A stretch of DNA of 64,000 nucleotides from Alkalihalobacillus pseudalcaliphilus (GTDB taxonomy: Bacteria; Bacillota; Bacilli; Bacillales; Bacillaceae_D). Position 1 is the stretch's first letter. Each line of letters begins with the position of its first letter. Positions 55,177-62,900 of the stretch are shown here, in pieces. The stretch is taken from positions 1,186,417-1,250,416 of the forward strand of contig LFJO01000005.1 in assembly GCA_001038565.1 (NCBI GenBank), read 5' to 3'. A program made the position numbers and the translations under genes. The notes under the pieces are model-generated. The model was not told where the DNA came from and made no database searches. It saw only the letters and a list, made by a program, of their open reading frames with translations.

Positions 55177-56145
55177 ATGAATAAAATCTTGATCGTTCAT
55201 ACAGGTGGTACGATTGCCATGCAAGAAGATGCACAAGGCTCAGTAAAGCCTTTTGAGATAAATCCATTATATTCCACAGTTGACTCTCTCGCAAGTGAAG
55301 CGTTGCTCGTGAATGATGAATTTATGAATATTCCTTCTCCACATATGACGCCTTCGATCATGCTAGATTTAGCAAATCGAATTAAAACAAGAGTGCTGCA
55401 AGAGCATTTTAATGGTGTTGTGATAACCCATGGAACAGATACACTAGAAGAGACTGCTTATTTCTTGGATTTACTTTTTGATTGGGAGATTCCGATTGTT
55501 GTTACAGGTGCGATGCGTTCTAGTAACGAATTAGGTTCAGATGGTCCTCATAACTTAATTTCTGCCATTAAAGTAGCTTCTTGTGAAGCGGCTCGTTCTC
55601 AAGGAGTTTTAGTTGTTTTTAATGACGAAATACATAGTGCTAAAAATGTCACAAAAACACATTCAAGTAATATTGCGACTTTTCAAAGTCCACAATACGG
55701 TCCGATTGGAATTATTACGAAGCAAAATGTTAATTTCCACCACACTTTAGCTAACCGTGAAAGTTTTAAAATCAATCAGCTGACAAAAAAAGTAGTTTTG
55801 TTAAAGGTTTACGCGGGAATGGAGCCCGAAATTCTCGATGCTTTACTTGCAAGGAAAGTGGATGGTTTTGTGATTGAAGCGTTCGGACAAGGCAATGTGC
55901 CTCCACTGATTGTAGCGAAGCTTGAGGAGGCTTTAAGTAGGCAGATACCTATTGTTTTAGTATCGAGATGTTTTAGTGGGATTGTACAGGATGTTTATGG
56001 CTATGAGGGTGGCGGACGCCGTTTAAAGGAATTAGGTGTTATCTTCACGAATGGCCTAAATGGTCAAAAAGCCCGTCTGAAACTACTCGTCGCTCTTGAA
56101 TTAACGAATGACCCTAATGAATTACAGGAGTTATTTTTGAAGTAA
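55177..56145 (+). CDS. ansA: L-asparaginase, type I
   Basis: This 322-residue cytosolic enzyme hydrolyses asparagine to aspartate and ammonia. The catalytic Thr motif VHTGGTIAM is at 6-14 and the second Thr-Asp motif VITHGTDTLEETAYFLD near 84-100. ATG 55177 lies 6 nt after GAGGTG; a GTG three codons earlier overlaps that site. It is divergent from prsW. Regulation is not evident. Confidence 0.95.
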   Translation: MNKILIVHTGGTIAMQEDAQGSVKPFEINPLYSTVDSLASEALLVNDEFMNIPSPHMTPSIMLDLANRIKTRVLQEHFNGVVITHGTDTLEETAYFLDLLFDWEIPIVVTGAMRSSNELGSDGPHNLISAIKVASCEAARSQGVLVVFNDEIHSAKNVTKTHSSNIATFQSPQYGPIGIITKQNVNFHHTLANRESFKINQLTKKVVLLKVYAGMEPEILDALLARKVDGFVIEAFGQGNVPPLIVAKLEEALSRQIPIVLVSRCFSGIVQDVYGYEGGGRRLKELGVIFTNGLNGQKARLKLLVALELTNDPNELQELFLK

Positions 56146-56160
56146 TCTGCAACTTTCAAA

Positions 56161-56183
56161 CCCCTTGACTGCAAGGGGTTTTT
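56161..56183 (+). terminator. Terminator after ansA
   Basis: CCCCTTG and CAAGGGG around ACTG (56161-56178), followed by TTTTT. A TATGAAAGT repeat motif begins immediately after. Confidence 0.88.
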
Positions 56184-56242
56184 GTATGAAAGTTACATGG
56201 GTGGTGCACATTTCTCGAGATAACTTGACCTTTCAAAGTCTT

Positions 56243-56377
56243 TGTTTTTGGTCCATTTTTGAAAATCGAAATGACCTCACCAGTCGAATGAATTCGTCTG
56301 AAGGTTCATTTCGATTTTCAAAACTTCACGCAGTCGCGTGAAGTAGCCAAGCAAGCTTGGCTAACAGTCCAAAAACA
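56243..56377. repeat. Multibranched palindromic element (three hairpins in a closing stem)
   Basis: Closing stem: TGTTTTTGG (56243-56251) with CCAAAAACA (56369-56377). Arm 1: an 18-bp perfect stem at 56257-56274 with 56306-56323, continued by CGAAT/ATTCG to a tiny loop. Arm 2: CTTCACGC/GCGTGAAG (56324-56343). Arm 3: TAGCCAAG/CTTGGCTA (56344-56363). The arms abut with almost no unpaired base. No reading frame or T run fits a terminator. It lies in the 504-bp gap between ansA and ypdA. Confidence 0.8.
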
Positions 56378-56424
56378 CTTGGATTTTAGATGCTAATCCT
56401 GATGAGTTACTACTCTCTCTTTTT

Positions 56425-56565
56425 TTTTGGTGGTGGCTGTTTGTGCGGTGCGCTGAATCTTTTTAGGAAAGCTCTTGCGAGTTCCTCCCTAAAAAGCGGT
56501 GGGGTTACGGCAAAATATGAGAATCCTCAAAACTTTTTATGAATGAAAAGCCACCAGTTACAGAA
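56425..56565 (+). repeat. Dispersed repeat family B, copy 2
   Basis: GGTGGTGGCTGTTTGTGCGGTGCGCTGAA, then GCGGTGGGGTTAC, then AACTTTTTATGAATGAAAAGCCACCAGTTA correspond to 46998-47125. An inner hairpin CTTTTTAGG/CCTAAAAAG (about 56459-56495) is specific to this copy. Confidence 0.6.
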
Positions 56566-56649
56566 CAAAATACCATTTTCACGTTTGCTCGGTTTTTTTT
56601 CTGCTTTTCCGGTTCGTAATTCCGCGTTTGCTCGGGCTTCGCTCGTATG

Positions 56650-57621
56650 TTAATTCGAACGTTCTCTGCTGAGAATAGCTTGGGCGATTCTTTCACCGTG
56701 GAAGCGTCCGTTTTCAATGAAGATTTCATTAGCATTATTTCCAGCAGCGATTACTCCTGCAATATAAAGTCCTTCTATATTTGTTTCCATTGATTCGTCG
56801 AGAAAAAGAGGTCTTCCAGTACTTGAATCAACCGTTACACCAGCAGCTTTTAAGAATGAATGATCAGGATGATATCCTGTCATCGCAAAAACAAAGTCAG
56901 CGTTAACCTTTTTCTCAACTCCATTGATTTGATAAATGACTTCTTTCTCTTTAATTTCAACCACTTCTGCTTGAAAGAAATGGTCGATTTTTTTATGTCT
57001 AACTAAAGCGTCATATTCAGGTAAAATCCAAGGTTTGACACTTGATGAATAGTCAGAGCCACGATAAAGAACGGTCACTTTTGCACCAGCTTTTTCTAAT
57101 TCTAAAGTCGCATCGACTGCTGAATTTTTTCCACCTATTACAACAACCTCTTTATTAAAAAAAGGATGTGCTTCTTTAAAATAATGAAAGACATGAGGTA
57201 AATCCTCTCCAGGGACCTTCAAAAAGTTTGGTGAATCATAATAACCGGTTGCGATAATGACATGGCTTGCTTCATACGTTTGTTTATCTGTTAGCAGCTT
57301 AAATCCTTGTTCTTGTTTTTGTACCGACTGAACCATCTCATACGTATGAATTCGTATTTGCTTGCGTTTGACGACTTCACGATAATAAGCAAGTGCTTGA
57401 TTACGCTTTGGTTTTCGTTCTTCAATGACAAAAGCCACCCCACCAATTTCTAATTTTTCACTTGTGCTAAAAAACGTCTGATGGGTCGGATATTGATAAA
57501 TGGCATGAACAATATTACCTTTTTCAATGACCAGAGGATCAAACCCTGCCTCTTGACAAGCGATGGCAGCTGCTAATCCACACGGACCCGCACCAATAAT
57601 AACGATTTTCTCTTTATTCAT
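56650..57621 (-). CDS. ypdA: Bacillithiol disulfide reductase YpdA
   Basis: This 323-residue FAD/NADPH oxidoreductase has GAGPCGLAAA (about 9-18) for FAD and GGKNSAVDATLELEKAGAKVTVLYRG (about 166-191) for NADPH, and lacks a CxxC redox pair, as known for YpdA. It reduces oxidised bacillithiol. ATG 57621 follows GGGAG. With bshB1 at the other end of the window, it shows bacillithiol use. Confidence 0.93.
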   Translation of the reverse strand: MNKEKIVIIGAGPCGLAAAIACQEAGFDPLVIEKGNIVHAIYQYPTHQTFFSTSEKLEIGGVAFVIEERKPKRNQALAYYREVVKRKQIRIHTYEMVQSVQKQEQGFKLLTDKQTYEASHVIIATGYYDSPNFLKVPGEDLPHVFHYFKEAHPFFNKEVVVIGGKNSAVDATLELEKAGAKVTVLYRGSDYSSSVKPWILPEYDALVRHKKIDHFFQAEVVEIKEKEVIYQINGVEKKVNADFVFAMTGYHPDHSFLKAAGVTVDSSTGRPLFLDESMETNIEGLYIAGVIAAGNNANEIFIENGRFHGERIAQAILSRERSN

Positions 57622-57647
57622 GAATTCCACTCCCACTTACATTTCGA

Positions 57648-58568
57648 CTATTTACCTTTATTTAACGATAATTGAATCAATTCTTCTATCATTTCATCAT
57701 ACTCTAAACCAACTTCTCTCGCTGCATCTGGATAAAGACTCGTTGGAGTCATCCCTGGTAATGTATTCACCTCAAGAATAACAGGGTCTCCCGTTTCCGG
57801 CACAATAAAGTCTACACGAGAATAGACTTCACACCCTAATACTTGATGAGCATAGACGGCATGCTCTTGTACGTAGTCCATTTGTGCTGTTGATAACCTA
57901 GCTGGCACAATATGTTCACTCATACCTTGTGAATATTTAGATTCATAATCATAATGTTTATTTTTAGGAACAATTTCAACGACAGGCAGGCTTTTTTCAG
58001 AGCCTTTATTCCCGAGCACAGCAACCGTTACTTCTGTTCCCTTAATGTATTCCTCTAATAATATCGTCTCATCAAACTGCAGAGCTTGCAAAATCCCATT
58101 CATTAATTCTTCGTGATTTTCTGCAATCGTTAAGCCAATGGTTGAACCTTCTTGATTCGGTTTAACAACTACTGGAAATGCTAATTCACAAACAAATGTC
58201 TGCTCTGAGAATTGATGCTTATATAATACTTGTTCCTTGGCAACTCTTGTATTCATGAGTTCAAAGAAACGTTTTGACTTTGCTTTATCAATCGCAAGCC
58301 CAGAAGCTTGCGAGCCAGAACCTACATAAGGAATGGCTAACATATCTAATAACGCTTGAACTTTACCATCTTCACCAAAACGTCCATGTAATCCGATATA
58401 CACGACATCTACTTGCAAGGAAATGATTTCTTCTAATTTTTTCGGGTCAAAATCAATACCGATGACCTCATGTCCTTTATTTTTTAACGCTTGAATAATC
58501 CCTTTTCCTGATGAAAGTGAAACCTCTCGCTCTGCTGAAACTCCTCCATATAATACGGCTATTTTCAT
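57648..58568 (-). CDS. ddl: D-alanine--D-alanine ligase
   Basis: This 306-residue ATP-grasp enzyme makes the D-Ala-D-Ala of peptidoglycan. LYGGVSAEREVSLSSG is at 5-20, LHGRFGEDG near 63-71, VVKPNQEGSTIG near 130 and EVNTLPGMTPTSLYP near 267. It is the short form. ATG 58568 follows AGGAG; the longer in-frame extension is rejected. It is 26 bp from ypdA and probably cotranscribed. Confidence 0.96.
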   Translation of the reverse strand: MKIAVLYGGVSAEREVSLSSGKGIIQALKNKGHEVIGIDFDPKKLEEIISLQVDVVYIGLHGRFGEDGKVQALLDMLAIPYVGSGSQASGLAIDKAKSKRFFELMNTRVAKEQVLYKHQFSEQTFVCELAFPVVVKPNQEGSTIGLTIAENHEELMNGILQALQFDETILLEEYIKGTEVTVAVLGNKGSEKSLPVVEIVPKNKHYDYESKYSQGMSEHIVPARLSTAQMDYVQEHAVYAHQVLGCEVYSRVDFIVPETGDPVILEVNTLPGMTPTSLYPDAAREVGLEYDEMIEELIQLSLNKGK

Positions 58569-58663
58569 TGATGACTCACTCCTAAGTTTAGTATGTATTG
58601 TAGTGTATTCGTCCAAATGAATCTGGTCACATATGTACTCGCCTCATTAGTTTAACAAAAAAA

Positions 58664-58706
58664 CGTCAAAAAAACAGTCTTTGAACATCGTAGGCATTCA
58701 AGGATA
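58664..58706 (-). terminator. Probable terminator after mecB
   Basis: CCTTGAA and TTCAAAG arms (about 58677-58703) with one mismatch, followed by ACTGTTTTTTTG on the minus strand. The stem is only fair; the T run is good. Confidence 0.5.
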
Positions 58707-58754
58707 ACGTTTTCTTCACAAAAAAAATTGATGACAAGTTTTGCCACCAACTTC

Positions 58755-59354
58755 TTACTTCTGCATAAATATTCGGTAAAGCTTGTATACTGCTTCAAAT
58801 TCAATAAGCTCCTTACCATATTCTCGGATCCGATAAATGGATGCCGTTGAAGAATTTCCATATTCAGATAATAAAGCAATAAATGCCTCTTCATTTAAAT
58901 GATTAATATCAAATTCTTCGAATTGAAGGTAATAACGATTTTCAAAAAGATATAAAGCTCCACCGATAACGCCAAAATCAAATAAGCGACCAGAAAGCTG
59001 AATCACATCCTCAAATTCTTTAAATTCATAAAGGATATCTTCACTTTCATCTAAAGTGACCTGCATTTCTATATACCCTTCTTCAAATGCGTCTAAATCA
59101 AATTCTTCATCAACATCACCTTTTGTCACGATAATGACCATACCTTGTGCAGGCATTGCAAAAACTTCTACAGCTATAGGACCATCTATTTTAAAACCGA
59201 GCTCATCATCGGCTTCCATCATCATATCACGAAATAAATCATGTACTTTCGGGACATCTTGCCATAAGTCTTCTTTAGTGATGCCACGTTCATTCATATC
59301 GTCAAAGGTTAAGAATGCTTTAAATTTATTGATATCTAAACGTTCTAAACGCAC
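58755..59354 (-). CDS. mecB: MecA-family adaptor protein MecB (YpbH)
   Basis: This 199-residue adaptor starts MRLERLDINKFKAFLTFDD, the usual YpbH N-terminus, and has VIVTKGD and acidic stretches in the linker, then a C-terminal ClpC-binding domain (about 105-199). It targets substrates to ClpCP and is a paralogue of MecA. The start is GTG 59354, 9 nt after AGGAGG; the ATG two codons earlier is too close to it. Confidence 0.92.
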   Translation of the reverse strand: MRLERLDINKFKAFLTFDDMNERGITKEDLWQDVPKVHDLFRDMMMEADDELGFKIDGPIAVEVFAMPAQGMVIIVTKGDVDEEFDLDAFEEGYIEMQVTLDESEDILYEFKEFEDVIQLSGRLFDFGVIGGALYLFENRYYLQFEEFDINHLNEEAFIALLSEYGNSSTASIYRIREYGKELIEFEAVYKLYRIFMQK

Positions 59355-59403
59355 ACACATGGCCCTCCTTCTACAATGAAAATAAAAGTATCCCATAAAA
59401 GAT

Positions 59404-59428
59404 CTCTTACCATACGGTATGTAAAGAG
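59404..59428. promoter_or_regulatory. 25-bp dyad before mecB
   Basis: CTCTTACCATAC-G-GTATGTAAAGAG matches its reverse complement at 10 of 12 arm positions. It lies 50 bp upstream of mecB and 38 bp after the MerR-type gene. It could be an operator or the stem of a weak terminator (ATCTTTTAT follows on the minus strand). Confidence 0.45.
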
Positions 59429-59465
59429 CAATCATATGGTTCTAGTTCAATCCCCATGTACAAAC

Positions 59466-60341
59466 CTAAATATTCGAGATTATATCTTTCGCCCAATTTT
59501 CCCAGCTGATTTGACTTGTATCAAGTTGCTTTGATTTCCACTTTAATTCTTTGCCCGTAAAAAAGGTATCGTGATAAGAACCTATTGGCTTGTCCTCAAC
59601 ATTATTATGTTCAACGATATATATATAATCCGCTTCTGACGTCACGATAAATGCAGGTTGAACCTGGTCAGTTACATGTATAAGATCCTTTTCACTCATG
59701 CTTGCACCTAGATTAATAACCTTAAACCCTTTTCGCCTTAAAAACAAGATAAAACATACAAGCGCTAATTCATTGGGGTTCTTCTCAGCTGAAACAGCTA
59801 AAATCTTTGGATGTGGACCTTCTTTTGGCGAGCGGTCGTATATTTGACTCATTTTCATGGTCAAGAACGTTTCCACGAAATGAAATTGGGCATTTCCTAC
59901 CTCATCGTTATTTTTCATTTGATGAACACGATGATAAACCGTTAATACAAGATCTTGAATGACATGCTCTATTGAAAATAGACTAAAAGCCATCTCTAGT
60001 TTCTGTTCAGCTTCTCTCTCATCAAAAATAAGCAGAGCGTTCAAGCAATCATTCACCAGCTTCTCATTAGGATTAGATAACTGACCACTTCTAACTTCTG
60101 ATATACGTCCTTCATTTGTCAGCCACTCCACAGCCTGTCCTATCGTTAGGCCATGCTGCATTTTCTCAATAAGCCATTGAATAGTCCTGATCTGTTCATC
60201 CGTATAAACTCGATGGCCAGCTTGATTTCGAAGCGGTTCAATAAATTGATACCTTCGCTCCCAAGCCCGCAATGTCCCCGGTTGAATGCCCACTATTTTA
60301 GCCACTGCTTTTATATTGTACTTTGCTTCCTTTGTAGACAT
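59466..60341 (-). CDS. MerR-family regulator with degenerate B12-binding-like domain
   Basis: This 291-residue protein has an N-terminal MerR helix-turn-helix (about 7-75: AVAKIVGIQPGTLRAWERRYQFIEP...GHRVYTDEQ), a helical middle (about 85-170) and a C-terminal Rossmann-like domain. The latter resembles CarH/LitR cobalamin-binding domains (LRRKGFKVINLGAS near 219), but the His that ligates cobalt (expected in ExHxLG) is replaced: NPNELAL. The later Gly-rich loop is absent. It is likely a regulator with another signal or none. ATG 60341 follows GGGGAG. Confidence 0.85.
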   Translation of the reverse strand: MSTKEAKYNIKAVAKIVGIQPGTLRAWERRYQFIEPLRNQAGHRVYTDEQIRTIQWLIEKMQHGLTIGQAVEWLTNEGRISEVRSGQLSNPNEKLVNDCLNALLIFDEREAEQKLEMAFSLFSIEHVIQDLVLTVYHRVHQMKNNDEVGNAQFHFVETFLTMKMSQIYDRSPKEGPHPKILAVSAEKNPNELALVCFILFLRRKGFKVINLGASMSEKDLIHVTDQVQPAFIVTSEADYIYIVEHNNVEDKPIGSYHDTFFTGKELKWKSKQLDTSQISWENWAKDIISNI

Positions 60342-60393
60342 CTCTACTCCCCTTATCAAGTCACATACCATCTCCACACCTACTAGTAAAACA

Positions 60394-61161
60394 TCAATTT
60401 GATGAAGAGTTTCTTAATTGAATGAGATGTGTTTCACTTTTGGCACCTAGTCTTAATGGCAATAAAGACGTACCATAACCATTACTAATTAATGTCGTTA
60501 ACTGCTTCTTTTGTGTAAGAGAGCCAAGGTCCTCGAGTCCCCATCCGAACAAACGAATTTGTCCTCCATGTGTATGCCCAGCTAACAGTAAAGAAAAAGG
60601 GTGTTCTTCCGGTAAATATTCACGGACTAACGGGAAATGACTGACTAAAATAGTGAATGGACTTTCCACTTTTTTATAAAAAGAATAATGATCAAGTGGC
60701 TTATCTAACGCCTTAACCCCTACTATTTGTATTCGTTCATCCTCTTGATTTAAATCAATGACCTCATTTTCTAACATATGAACATGATATTTATCAAAAA
60801 GTGCAACCAACTTCTCTTGATCGGCTTCAACATCATTATTTCCCCAGACAAAATAGACATCTGCTAATTGGGTAAGCTTTTGCAGGTTGGCTTCAACCTT
60901 TTGTAATGGGACCGTACGCTCGGTAAAATCGCCCCCTATAATCACCGCATCACAATGACCGATGGAACTGAGCAATGAATTACTTATAGAACGACGATGA
61001 ACATCACTAATAAAAAACAAACGATAACCGTCAAAAGCCTTCGGTAACGTTGGAAAATCCAAAGTATGGTGCAACAGTCGATTTCTGTTCGCTTCTAAAT
61101 ACATGTAAGAGAATGTCGCGATGGCCCCTATTGTTAAAAATGATGTCATTATTTTTTTCAT
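60394..61161 (-). CDS. ypbG: Membrane-anchored metallophosphoesterase (YpbG-like)
   Basis: This 255-residue protein has an N-terminal membrane anchor (about 5-22), then a calcineurin-like phosphoesterase domain with FISDVHRR (about 50-57), GGDFTE, WGNNDVE, VSHFPLV and LAGHTHGGQI. The canonical DxH is DVH, GDxxE is GDFTE, GNxD is GNND and GHxH is GHTH. The substrate is unknown. ATG 61161 follows GGAGGAG. B. subtilis ypbG is likewise near mecB. Confidence 0.88.
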   Translation of the reverse strand: MKKIMTSFLTIGAIATFSYMYLEANRNRLLHHTLDFPTLPKAFDGYRLFFISDVHRRSISNSLLSSIGHCDAVIIGGDFTERTVPLQKVEANLQKLTQLADVYFVWGNNDVEADQEKLVALFDKYHVHMLENEVIDLNQEDERIQIVGVKALDKPLDHYSFYKKVESPFTILVSHFPLVREYLPEEHPFSLLLAGHTHGGQIRLFGWGLEDLGSLTQKKQLTTLISNGYGTSLLPLRLGAKSETHLIQLRNSSSN

Positions 61162-61176
61162 AAAATGCTCCTCCAA

Positions 61177-61968
61177 CTAGTATGACTCTTCCCATCTCAT
61201 TGAATGGATCATAGCTATGCTTTTTTCGAGTTGTTCCTCCTGTTTTCCTGCATGAACCTCTACAGTATAAACAAAATAACCAAGTTCTCGTTGTTCAACC
61301 CAAATATAAATCGTTTCATCCACATTACCTGTTTGCTTGACTCCCATTAATTCACGTGGCAGTTCAGGCACATGAATATCTAACTCTTCACCTGGTAATT
61401 GTTCTACAAAATCGTTTATGTCAGCTTGATTTTCATAATGAGCGATCGTCATTAGTTCCACTGATTCAGATTCATCATAAAAAATGATTTCCTGACTCTT
61501 TTCTCGATAAGAAATGTGGTTTGGAACTTCGATACTAAAACTTTCTTCTTCCAATTCAAAAACGAATTCAGTTGTCATGAGCTCTAGTTGTTCCTTCTCT
61601 TCAGACTGCTCACTAGGGACTTGATTTCCCAAATTAGAATCGTAGGCCTCTTCATCTGAAGCATCTTCATCCATAAATATCTGAAAGTCATCCCCAGCTT
61701 CCATACCTGATTCACTATCATTTGATGAATAAGGGATTTGCTCAAAAACTTGCATAAACAACCAGCCAACACCAAATACAACTAGTAATGTAGCACAAAC
61801 AGAAGCCCATTTCCAATAAGGACGCTTTTCGTAAAGTGGCACTCTATTTTGTTCTTCATTAGCTTCTATGATTTTAGACATAATACGGTCTGCATTTTGC
61901 TCAGAAGGGAGCTTATCATATTGTTTTTTTAGTTTTTTTAGCTTTTTCTCAAGAGGATCCAAACTCAT
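61177..61968 (-). CDS. Probable anti-sigma factor
   Basis: This 263-residue protein has a Lys-rich cytoplasmic N-terminus (1 to about 50), one membrane helix (about 54-71), an acidic extracytoplasmic linker (about 75-120, many D/E/S) and a folded beta-rich C-terminal domain. It overlaps the ECF sigma gene by four bases (ATGA), the classic sigma/anti-sigma arrangement. No zinc HxxxCxxC motif is visible, so it is not the ZAS type. The cue that triggers release is unknown. Confidence 0.78.
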   Translation of the reverse strand: MSLDPLEKKLKKLKKQYDKLPSEQNADRIMSKIIEANEEQNRVPLYEKRPYWKWASVCATLLVVFGVGWLFMQVFEQIPYSSNDSESGMEAGDDFQIFMDEDASDEEAYDSNLGNQVPSEQSEEKEQLELMTTEFVFELEEESFSIEVPNHISYREKSQEIIFYDESESVELMTIAHYENQADINDFVEQLPGEELDIHVPELPRELMGVKQTGNVDETIYIWVEQRELGYFVYTVEVHAGKQEEQLEKSIAMIHSMRWEESY

Positions 61969-62507
61969 ATAGGCTCACCTTCTTTTGTATATTTTTCTTT
62001 TAACTGTTTTTTCGCACGCAACATCCGAGTTTTGACAGCTCCTTCGGAAATCTCCATGACATCCGCAATTTCTAGATAACTTAAATCATGGAAGTAATGA
62101 AGAACAATCGGTACTTTATATTTTGAATCTAATGATTGAACCAATACATGTAAATGACGTGACTCCTCATCAAAATGTTTTTCAATATACGCTTCATCTG
62201 AAAGAAGTTGTTTTTTTTCTTTCAGCTGTAGCCACTTTTTCTTTTGACGCTGTTCATGACGATAAAAATCTCTTACTACATTTAACGTCAACGAATAAAG
62301 CCATGTCGTAAACTTTCCATGTGTATGCTTCGTAATAAAACGATAAACCTTAATAAACACTTCCTGTGTTACATCATCAATTTGATAGGCAGGTACACCT
62401 AATTGAAAACAAAATCTTTCAACGGTTTTTAAATGGGTACTTACTAAGGAATGAAATGCCTCCTCGTTCCCTTCTTTAGCCTGCCTTAACCATTCTTCTT
62501 CTTTCAC
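61965..62507 (-). CDS. ECF-type RNA polymerase sigma factor
   Basis: This 180-residue protein has sigma region 2 (about 25-90: DDVTQEVFIKVYRF and FTTWLYSLTLNVVRDFYR) and region 4 (about 120-170: IVLHYFHDLSYLEIADVMEISEGAVKTRMLRAKKQL), with no region 3. The start is GTG 62507, 9 nt after AGGGGG. I cannot assign it to SigM, SigW, SigX, SigV or SigY with confidence. The promoter upstream suggests autoregulation. Confidence 0.93.
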   Translation of the reverse strand: MKEEEWLRQAKEGNEEAFHSLVSTHLKTVERFCFQLGVPAYQIDDVTQEVFIKVYRFITKHTHGKFTTWLYSLTLNVVRDFYRHEQRQKKKWLQLKEKKQLLSDEAYIEKHFDEESRHLHVLVQSLDSKYKVPIVLHYFHDLSYLEIADVMEISEGAVKTRMLRAKKQLKEKYTKEGEPI

Positions 62508-62574
62508 ATTAAAGAACCCCCTACCTAACCACATCTCTAAACTTTACAGGTAACGAGTATCCCACTACCTATAA

Positions 62575-62601
62575 AACGCTAACGATCGTCAATACGTTTC
62601 A
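62575..62601 (-). promoter_or_regulatory. ECF-type promoter before the sigma gene
   Basis: On the minus strand TGAAAC (62601-62596) is 17 nt from CGTT (62578-62575), fitting the ECF pattern TGAAAC-N16/17-CGTC. ECF sigma genes are often transcribed from such promoters by their own product. Confidence 0.5.
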
Positions 62602-62700
62602 AAAAATTCTTCAATGAGTACCCAGTACCCCTCATTCACCAATCCATATTTTTCATCGGAAGAAACAGAATATCGCCTTTATCTTCACTTTTATTCAAAA

Positions 62701-62868
62701 CTCAAATGGCGAAGCTCGTTCACTTCGCCACCACAAAAATCAAAGTAGTGGCGACTATTTAAAAAGTTGGTTCTTTCTCCATCACCACTAGGAGTCACAC
62801 GAACAAACATGGAGCAATGACCTGCTAACTTCAAGGCACAACCTACCACCCATAAGTACACTTTCATT
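62701..62868 (-). repeat. Dispersed repeat family A, copy 4 (inverted)
   Basis: Read on the minus strand: ATGAAAGTGTACTTATGGGTGG, GGTTGTGCCTTGAAGTTAGC, GGTGATGGAG, and the terminal hairpin GGCGAAG/CTTCGCC (62729-62723 with 62714-62708). About 32 bp present in the copy at 25018-25227 are missing between two GGTCA motifs. It fills half of the gap between the sigma gene and the M20 hydrolase; the rest is the promoter region. Confidence 0.78.
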
Positions 62869-62873
62869 CAAAA

Positions 62874-62898
62874 GAAAAAAGCCAGTCAACGGACCAGC
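62874..62898 (-). terminator. Terminator after the M20 amidohydrolase
   Basis: GCTGGTC and GACTGGC (62881-62898) form a 7-bp stem with two G-T pairs, followed by TTTTTT on the minus strand. Confidence 0.75.
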
Positions 62899-62900
62899 CT

